A DNA stretch of 11,502 bases from DASYSA01 sp036003885. GTDB lineage: Bacteria > Acidobacteriota > Blastocatellia > UBA7656. The notes below the pieces were generated by a model that was given only the letters and a program-made list of their open reading frames with translations, did not search any database and was not told the origin of the DNA. Location of the stretch: the NCBI GenBank assembly GCA_036003885.1, contig DASYSA010000246.1, positions 1 to 11,502 on the forward strand. Reading direction: 5' to 3'. This document shows, in pieces, positions 6,251 to 11,502 of this stretch; position 1 is the first letter of the stretch, and each line of letters starts with the position of its first letter. Made by a program: the position numbers and the translations under genes.

Positions 6251-9200
6251 TGATCGAGCCGAGAAGATTCACAAATCCCTTTCCCGGCCTCCGCCCCTTC
6301 GAGACGGACGAGTATCGTCTGTTCTTTGGTCGCGAGGGCCAGTCGGACGCGCTCATCACGAGGCTCCAACGCGCGCGTCTCCTGGCGGTTGTCGGCACTT
6401 CGGGCAGTGGCAAGTCCTCGCTTGTGCGCGCCGGACTGCTTCCGGCCCTGCGCGGCGGAATGATGGCCGGGGCCGGCTCCGGCTGGCGCATCTGCATTAT
6501 GCGGCCGGGCAGCGACCCCTTCGGCAATCTCTCACATGCGCTCGCCGACAGAGATGTTTTGCCGGAGGCCGGAGGCGGCCTTCCCGCTGCGGAAACCGAG
6601 GCACTCATCGAGGCGACTCTCAGGCGCGGCTCGCTCGGGCTGGTGGACGCTGCGCGGCAGGCGAGACTCGCAGATAACGAGAAGCTGCTCGTCGTAGTAG
6701 ATCAGTTCGAGGAGTTGTTCCGCTTTCGTGAGGCGCGGGCGACGACGAGCACTGGCGACGACGCGTCGGCCTTCGTCAAGCTCCTGCTCGAAGCGGCGCA
6801 ACAGCACGAGCTGTCGCTCTATGTCGTCCTGACTATGCGTTCGGACTTCCTCGGCGACTGCGCGCAATTCCAGGGGTTGCCCGAAGCCATCAATGATGGC
6901 CAGTATCTTATCCCGCGCATGACGCGCGACGAGCGGCGGATGGCCATCGCGGGGCCCGTCGGAGTCACACGCGGCAAAATCGCTGAGCCACTTGTCTCTC
7001 GCCTTCTGAACGACGTCGGCGATAACCCCGACCAGCTCCCCATCCTCCAGCACGCCTTGATGCGGACGTGGGATTACTGGCAAGACCGTCGCAATGGCGG
7101 GCCCCTCGGCCTCGAACACTACGAAGCCATCGGCACGATGGCCGCCGCGCTCTCGCGACACGCGGACGAAGCCTTTAGCGAACTGCCCAACGAGCGCAGC
7201 CTGCTCATCGCTGAGAGACTGTTTAAGGCTCTTACAGAGCGCGGCAATGACAACCGGGAGATTCGACGCCCGACGAGCCTCCGCGAAATCTGCGCCATTG
7301 CGGAGGCGAGCGAGGAAGAGGTAGTCGCAGTCATCAATGTGTTCCGCCGCGAGGGACGTTCGTTCCTGATGCCCCCCGCCGGCATCAGGCTGTCGCCTGA
7401 GACTGTCATTGACATCTCGCACGAGAGTCTTATCCGCAACTGGCAGCGACTCAAAGATTGGGTGAACGAAGAGGCCCAGTCGGCGCGAATCTACCGCCGC
7501 CTGGCCGAGGCCGCAGTCCTCAACCGCGAAGGCAAGGAAGGACTTCTCAACGACCCGGCGCTGCAAATAGCGCTCGACTGGCGCGAGCAGCACAAGGCGA
7601 ACCTTGCGTGGGCGAAGCGATATCAACCCGAATTCGAGACCGCCATAGGTTTTCTTGATGCAAGCCGCGACGCCCGCGATGCACGGATGGCGGAACAGGA
7701 GCGTCAGCGACAAGAGGAGGTCGAACGCGATCGGCGGGAATTAGCGATGACCCGGGATTTCGCAGAGAAGCAGCGCCGAGCGGCTCAACGTCTCCGACGC
7801 TTCACTTTCGCACTGGTCCTGATCTCGGTTCTGGCGCTGGGAGGTTTGGGGATTGCGGTGTATGCATTTGGCGAGGCCAAGAAGAGCGAACGCGAGGCAC
7901 ACGAACAGCAGAAAATAGCGGAAGCCGCCAGGTCGAAGGCCGAAGTTCTAACCACAGAACTACAGCAGAGCACAAAAGAGTTGAAGGATAATCTACTGGC
8001 CTTGACTGAGGCCCAGGCGCAACGCCAACAGCAAACGGAGATCGCCAAAGAACGTGCATCCGAGGCGGAAGAAGCCAGGAAGAAAGCTGAGGCCGAGGAG
8101 GCGAGGGCCGAGAAGAACAGCGCTGAGGCCGAAAAAGCCAGACGAGAGGCTGAGAAAAACTTCGAGCAGTCCATCGCCGCGGTCGAACGCAGCAACTTGA
8201 TTCGCAAGGGTCTGGAAGCTTTCCAGCGTAAGAATTTCTCCGATGCCCAGCAGTATTTCGAAGACCTGGCCGCCACCCTTATGCCGCTTCAACCCGGGGC
8301 GGGCGGCCGAGTGGACCGCCAGCGCAGTCTCACGCCCGAACGGGCCGCGGTCGAGATGGGCTGGGCTTACTCGAACAAGGGTGCCGCGAACTGGAAGGCT
8401 GGCGAATTGGGTGCTGCCGCACGAGATTACGAGCGGGCTCTGGAAAAGCTCGAGAAATACCAGACGGACAAGAAAGACCCGATCCTGTTCGACACCTACC
8501 ACGGAGTTGCCCACGTCTATCATGAAATAGCGACACAGGGAGCCGTGACCAACGATAACGTAGAAAAGAGGAAGGTCGACTCGAAGCAGTTCTTCGAGAT
8601 GGCTGAGCGCTATTATCAGAAGGCTCTTGATTTCCAGAAGGGGCTGGTTTCGGAGGATCATAAATCGATCAACCGGGAAGAGGTCGCCGAGGGCCACGCG
8701 AACCTCGCCCGCCTCTTCCGCGACGTGGGCAGGTTCAAAGAAGCGGAGGAGAATTTCGCCGAGGCGGTCAAAATCAGGCTAAAGCGCGGCTTCGACGAAT
8801 CGGCGGCCGCGGCGCTCAAGGAGCAGGGAGAGTTCTACAGGGCCCAGAACGATTGGGTCGCCGCCGAGCGGGTCTACAATGATCTTATAAATTTCGAAGA
8901 GAAAGACCACGACCACGAAGGAGGGAACGACCTCGCCGACAGCTATGACGATCTCGGGCAAATCTATGTGGCGAAGGGCGACACGAAGAAGGCGGAAGAG
9001 GTCTTTCGCGTGGCGAACCTTCTCCAGCGCACCGCGCTCAAGCGCCGGCGGAAGGAGAACTCGAACCCTATCGATTCGGCAGCGTTGATCAAGGGTCTGG
9101 ACGCAGACTTCGATGAGCTGGGGAATGCCTATGTCCCACTAGGTAACTTCGACAACGCCGAGGCAGCTTACCTGATGGCTTTAGACGTTCGGAATAGGGA

Positions 9201-9960
9201 CGGCAACGTTTTGGAGAAGAGGAAGAGCTGGGACAAGCTGACGAGGTTTTATCGGGAGTACAAGAAGGACTACCCGCGGGCCGAGGAGTACAATAAGCTC
9301 CTCCTTGATTCCTATAAGGTCGAGCCGCGTAGCCTACTGTATGCAGAAGCGTTGGAACTGCTTGCCGCGCTTTACTCGAAGAACCCAAACAAGTCCGCCG
9401 AGGTGGCGCAGCTCTATGAGAGCGCCCTCACCATCTATGCGCAACAGGGAGACTGGAACAACGAGAACAGGGTAATCTACGCCCTCGCGTTGTTTTACAA
9501 AGAGCAGAAGCGGGTACCGGAAGGGGAACAGGCGTACCGTCGCCGGCTCGACACTCTGAACAAATACTTCAATCGGCTCGCCGACCCCGCCGCAACCCCG
9601 AAGCCGAAGAGTCCTGTCAACCTGGTGTCCGAATATCTCAACGCAATCGACATTGTGGCGACCCTTTCAACCTCACAAGAGAATAGCGCCGGAGCAGAGG
9701 CCGCCTATCGACTGGCAGTTGACGCGTTCGACTATATTACGCGGAACATATACTACTTGAAGGCTCTGAACTACTACGTCGCGATTCTCGACAAGTACAT
9801 TAGTTTGCTCAACAGTCTGGACAAGAAGGGCGAGGCAGTGAAAGTCGCGGAGAAGGCCAGGAGTGTTCGAGATAAGGTGAGTCAGCTCGATCGGATACGC
9901 GAGCAGCAAAACGTCCAGCAGACGCAACAAGGCCAGTCACAGCCTACGGCGCCGCAGTAA
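6247..9960 (+). CDS. Membrane-anchored nSTAND1-type NTPase with C-terminal TPR array
   Basis: This is a 1237-residue protein. Residues 9-30 (NPFPGLRPFETDEYRLFFGR) are the typical lead-in of novel STAND NTPase 1. Walker A is GTSGSGKSS (50-58, Lys56), Walker B is LLVVVDQFEE (147-156), and the TMRSDFLGD segment (196 on) fits a sensor region. A winged-helix/helical STAND part runs to about 470 (ISHESLIRNWQRLKDWV). A charged coiled coil (about 475-515) leads into one hydrophobic segment, FTFALVLISVLALGGLGIAV (519-538). A long Glu/Ala/Lys coiled coil (545-650) follows, then roughly ten TPR-like helical pairs (about 655-1175) and a Gln-rich end. STAND proteins are signal-transducing ATPase switches, with repeats as the usual ligand sensor. 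The gene overlaps the TIR gene, so it likely senses a trigger and controls the TIR partner (inference). The family and domain order are secure, the biological role is not. Confidence 0.9.
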   Translation: MMIEPRRFTNPFPGLRPFETDEYRLFFGREGQSDALITRLQRARLLAVVGTSGSGKSSLVRAGLLPALRGGMMAGAGSGWRICIMRPGSDPFGNLSHALADRDVLPEAGGGLPAAETEALIEATLRRGSLGLVDAARQARLADNEKLLVVVDQFEELFRFREARATTSTGDDASAFVKLLLEAAQQHELSLYVVLTMRSDFLGDCAQFQGLPEAINDGQYLIPRMTRDERRMAIAGPVGVTRGKIAEPLVSRLLNDVGDNPDQLPILQHALMRTWDYWQDRRNGGPLGLEHYEAIGTMAAALSRHADEAFSELPNERSLLIAERLFKALTERGNDNREIRRPTSLREICAIAEASEEEVVAVINVFRREGRSFLMPPAGIRLSPETVIDISHESLIRNWQRLKDWVNEEAQSARIYRRLAEAAVLNREGKEGLLNDPALQIALDWREQHKANLAWAKRYQPEFETAIGFLDASRDARDARMAEQERQRQEEVERDRRELAMTRDFAEKQRRAAQRLRRFTFALVLISVLALGGLGIAVYAFGEAKKSEREAHEQQKIAEAARSKAEVLTTELQQSTKELKDNLLALTEAQAQRQQQTEIAKERASEAEEARKKAEAEEARAEKNSAEAEKARREAEKNFEQSIAAVERSNLIRKGLEAFQRKNFSDAQQYFEDLAATLMPLQPGAGGRVDRQRSLTPERAAVEMGWAYSNKGAANWKAGELGAAARDYERALEKLEKYQTDKKDPILFDTYHGVAHVYHEIATQGAVTNDNVEKRKVDSKQFFEMAERYYQKALDFQKGLVSEDHKSINREEVAEGHANLARLFRDVGRFKEAEENFAEAVKIRLKRGFDESAAAALKEQGEFYRAQNDWVAAERVYNDLINFEEKDHDHEGGNDLADSYDDLGQIYVAKGDTKKAEEVFRVANLLQRTALKRRRKENSNPIDSAALIKGLDADFDELGNAYVPLGNFDNAEAAYLMALDVRNRDGNVLEKRKSWDKLTRFYREYKKDYPRAEEYNKLLLDSYKVEPRSLLYAEALELLAALYSKNPNKSAEVAQLYESALTIYAQQGDWNNENRVIYALALFYKEQKRVPEGEQAYRRRLDTLNKYFNRLADPAATPKPKSPVNLVSEYLNAIDIVATLSTSQENSAGAEAAYRLAVDAFDYITRNIYYLKALNYYVAILDKYISLLNSLDKKGEAVKVAEKARSVRDKVSQLDRIREQQNVQQTQQGQSQPTAPQ

Positions 9961-9962
9961 GC

Positions 9963-10023
9963 AGGATTTAGGATCCAGGATTTAGGATCTAGCGTCTCAG
10001 CTAAATCCTAGATCCTAAATCCT
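9963..10023. repeat. Palindrome of repeated 13-mers between convergent genes
   Basis: The left arm 9963-9985 and right arm 10001-10023 are inverted copies that match at 22 of 23 positions (mismatch at 9976), with a 15-base loop. Each arm is itself made of the unit AGGATTTAGGATC: direct copies at 9963-9975 and 9978-9990 (15-base step), and an inverted copy at 10011-10023. It lies 2 bases after the STAND stop and 8 bases before the rmuC stop. It can therefore act as a bidirectional transcription terminator or mRNA-stabilising hairpin, though there is no T-run. The layout resembles dispersed intergenic REP-like repeats. Confidence 0.8.
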
Positions 10024-10031
10024 ACGGCCTA

Positions 10032-11502
10032 TCATTCATCGCTCACACCTACAAGGTCTTCATCACCGGATTCGCATAATTCCTCAGCCAGGCTCAACTC
10101 ATCTGAAGCGGCCTCCGGCAGCTGCTCGACGTCGCGGAGCTTCTTCTCCATCGCGCGCGTTCGTGTCAGCGTCTTATCGATCGTGTTGCCGGCTGTTTCC
10201 AGTTGTGATTTTACCTTGTCCAGGACAGCCCCGAACTTCCCGAACTCGGTCTTAATGCCTCCCAGAATGTTCCAGACCTCGCTGGCCCTTTGCTCGATCG
10301 CCAGAGTCTTGAAGCCCATCCTCAGACTATTGAGTATTGCCGCCAACGTCGTCGGACCTGCCACCGTAACTCTGTAGGTGTTTTGCAACTGCTCGACGAG
10401 CCCGGGCTGACGGAGCACCTCGCCGTAGAGACCCTCCGTCGGCAGAAATAGAATTGCGAAGTCAGTGGTCCTGGGAGGATTGAGGTACTTCTCGCAGATG
10501 GTCTGTGCGCAAAGATGAACCGTAGCCGCTAGAGCTGCGACCGCTGCAGAAACACCGTCGGCGTTGCCTGCCTCCGCGGCTTCCGTCAGCCGCCGGTAGT
10601 CTTCAAGAGGGAACTTGGAGTCAATAGGAAGCCACACAGACGACGCCGGGTCATTGAACCTGCCCGGTAAACGAATCGCGTATTCAACCGATTCCTGCGA
10701 GTTCTCGTTTGTCCGTACATTCGCACTGTACTGGTCAGGAGTGAGAATCTGCTCGAGTATGGCTCCCAGTTGAAACTCTCCCCAGGTCCCTCGTGTTTTC
10801 ACATTCGTCAGGGCTCTCTTGAGGTCTCCGACGCCGGTGGCAAGGCTCTGCATCTCGCCGAGCCCGCGCTGAACCGCCTCAAGGCGCTCGCTCACGAGGC
10901 TGAATGAGTCGCCCAGTCTTTTCTCGAGCGTTCCCTGGAGCTGCTCGTCTACAGTCTTGCGCATCTCCTCCAGTTTCTTCTCATTGCTTTCTCGAATTTG
11001 CGTCAAGTGCTGATCGATGGTCAGGCGCAGGTCTTCGATTCTCTTTTCATTGTTATCCTGTAGAAGTCTCAACCGCTGATCGGTTGCAAGTCTAAAGCTA
11101 TCAAGTGCGGACTGGCTCGTATCGCTTTGCGCCTTGAGCTGTGCGACAACGGTATTGAGCTGTGACTGCTGTAGGGTAGCAAGCTCGCCGATGGTCTTCA
11201 CAACCGAGTCGGCCGTCGCTTTGAGACTTGCATTGACCTCTTCGCGGAGATAGCGCGCCGCCTTCGCTGTAGTGTTTGCGGAGCTCTCCACGGTCTGCCG
11301 GATCTCATCGAGTTTTCTCTCATTGGCTCGCTCGATGTCTTTCAGCTGAGAGTTGACCGTGCTTTGTATCCCTTCGAGCTGCTTTTGACTTACGTCGTTG
11401 AGACTTTTCAGATGTGTCACGACGTGCTCGAGTTGCTGGTTTTGGGTGGAGCTCAGCTCGCCGATCGTACGAATGGTAGTGTCAGACGCTGACTTCAGCA
11501 CC
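10032..11502 (-). CDS. rmuC: DNA recombination protein RmuC, 5'-truncated by window edge
   Basis: At least 489 residues are present. The frame is still open at base 11502 and the first in-frame GTG (11501) lies inside the repeat region, so the true start, with the usual N-terminal membrane segment, is outside the window. The C-terminal RmuC domain is clear: VKTRGTWGEFQLGAILEQIL, VEYAIRLPGR, WLPIDSKFPLEDY, ICEKYLNPPRTTDFAILFLP, TEGLYGEVLRQPGL, VAGPTTLAAILNSLRMGFKT. It ends with a heptad-like helix and an acidic tail (ELCESGDEDLVGVSDE). RmuC proteins have a PD-(D/E)xK-like nuclease-type core and affect DNA inversion and genome stability; the exact reaction is unsettled. The visible N-terminal 200 residues are a long coiled coil with a 91-residue tandem duplication. 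The gene is convergent with the STAND gene. Confidence 0.95.
   Translation of the reverse strand, partial: VLKSASDTTIRTIGELSSTQNQQLEHVVTHLKSLNDVSQKQLEGIQSTVNSQLKDIERANERKLDEIRQTVESSANTTAKAARYLREEVNASLKATADSVVKTIGELATLQQSQLNTVVAQLKAQSDTSQSALDSFRLATDQRLRLLQDNNEKRIEDLRLTIDQHLTQIRESNEKKLEEMRKTVDEQLQGTLEKRLGDSFSLVSERLEAVQRGLGEMQSLATGVGDLKRALTNVKTRGTWGEFQLGAILEQILTPDQYSANVRTNENSQESVEYAIRLPGRFNDPASSVWLPIDSKFPLEDYRRLTEAAEAGNADGVSAAVAALAATVHLCAQTICEKYLNPPRTTDFAILFLPTEGLYGEVLRQPGLVEQLQNTYRVTVAGPTTLAAILNSLRMGFKTLAIEQRASEVWNILGGIKTEFGKFGAVLDKVKSQLETAGNTIDKTLTRTRAMEKKLRDVEQLPEAASDELSLAEELCESGDEDLVGVSDE

Noticed and set aside
6532..7713. 393-codon open frame on the minus strand
   Set aside because: It lies fully antisense to the NTPase part of the STAND gene, and its protein resembles no family; long antisense frames are common in G/C-rich codon usage.
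7993..8697. 234-codon minus-strand open frame rich in Leu and Phe
   Set aside because: It is a shadow of the Glu/Ala/Lys coiled coil of the STAND gene; the apparent hydrophobicity comes from reading GAG/GAA codons in reverse.
9963..10023. CRISPR-like array from the repeated 13-mers
   Set aside because: The units are adjacent with only two bases between direct copies and one inverted copy; there are no spacers and no cas genes.

Overview
The window holds about 11.5 kb of bacterial DNA of moderately high G+C, coding on both strands. It combines housekeeping genes (rpsU, deoB, rmuC) with delta-60 repeat, HEAT-repeat and TIR/STAND proteins and an 'aggatttaggatc'-type palindrome between genes. 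This mix fits a soil-type bacterium with a large genome. Acidobacteriota (Blastocatellia-like) is my best guess, but it is an inference from gene content and no marker gene was placed on a tree.

Left part (1-1616): a secreted delta-60 repeat protein on the minus strand runs off the left edge. It is divergent from a two-gene plus-strand operon that encodes a small zinc-ribbon protein with an RGG-like glycine/arginine tail and ribosomal protein S21 (rpsU). Each direction has its own candidate promoter in the shared intergenic region.

Middle part (1669-4273): minus-strand deoB (phosphopentomutase) overlaps, by a GTGA junction, a downstream gene for a signal-peptide HEAT-repeat protein. Divergent from deoB is a PhnB/glyoxalase-like VOC protein. 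A 423-bp stretch without a convincing gene follows.

Right part (4697-9960): this is the most interesting region. A two-gene unit has overlapping stop and start codons. The first gene encodes a TIR - DUF4062-like - TIR-like protein. The second encodes a 1237-residue nSTAND1-type P-loop NTPase with a single transmembrane segment, long coiled coils and a C-terminal TPR array. The pairing of a TIR enzyme with a STAND sensor resembles known bacterial immune and abortive-infection modules, here split into two polypeptides and apparently anchored to the membrane. I propose it as a candidate defence or signalling system; no function can be proven from the sequence alone.

Right edge (9961-11502): a near-perfect palindrome built from repeated 13-mers sits between the convergent STAND gene and rmuC. 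The rmuC gene, encoding a DNA recombination protein, runs off the right edge. Its coiled-coil N-terminal part contains a 91-residue tandem duplication.
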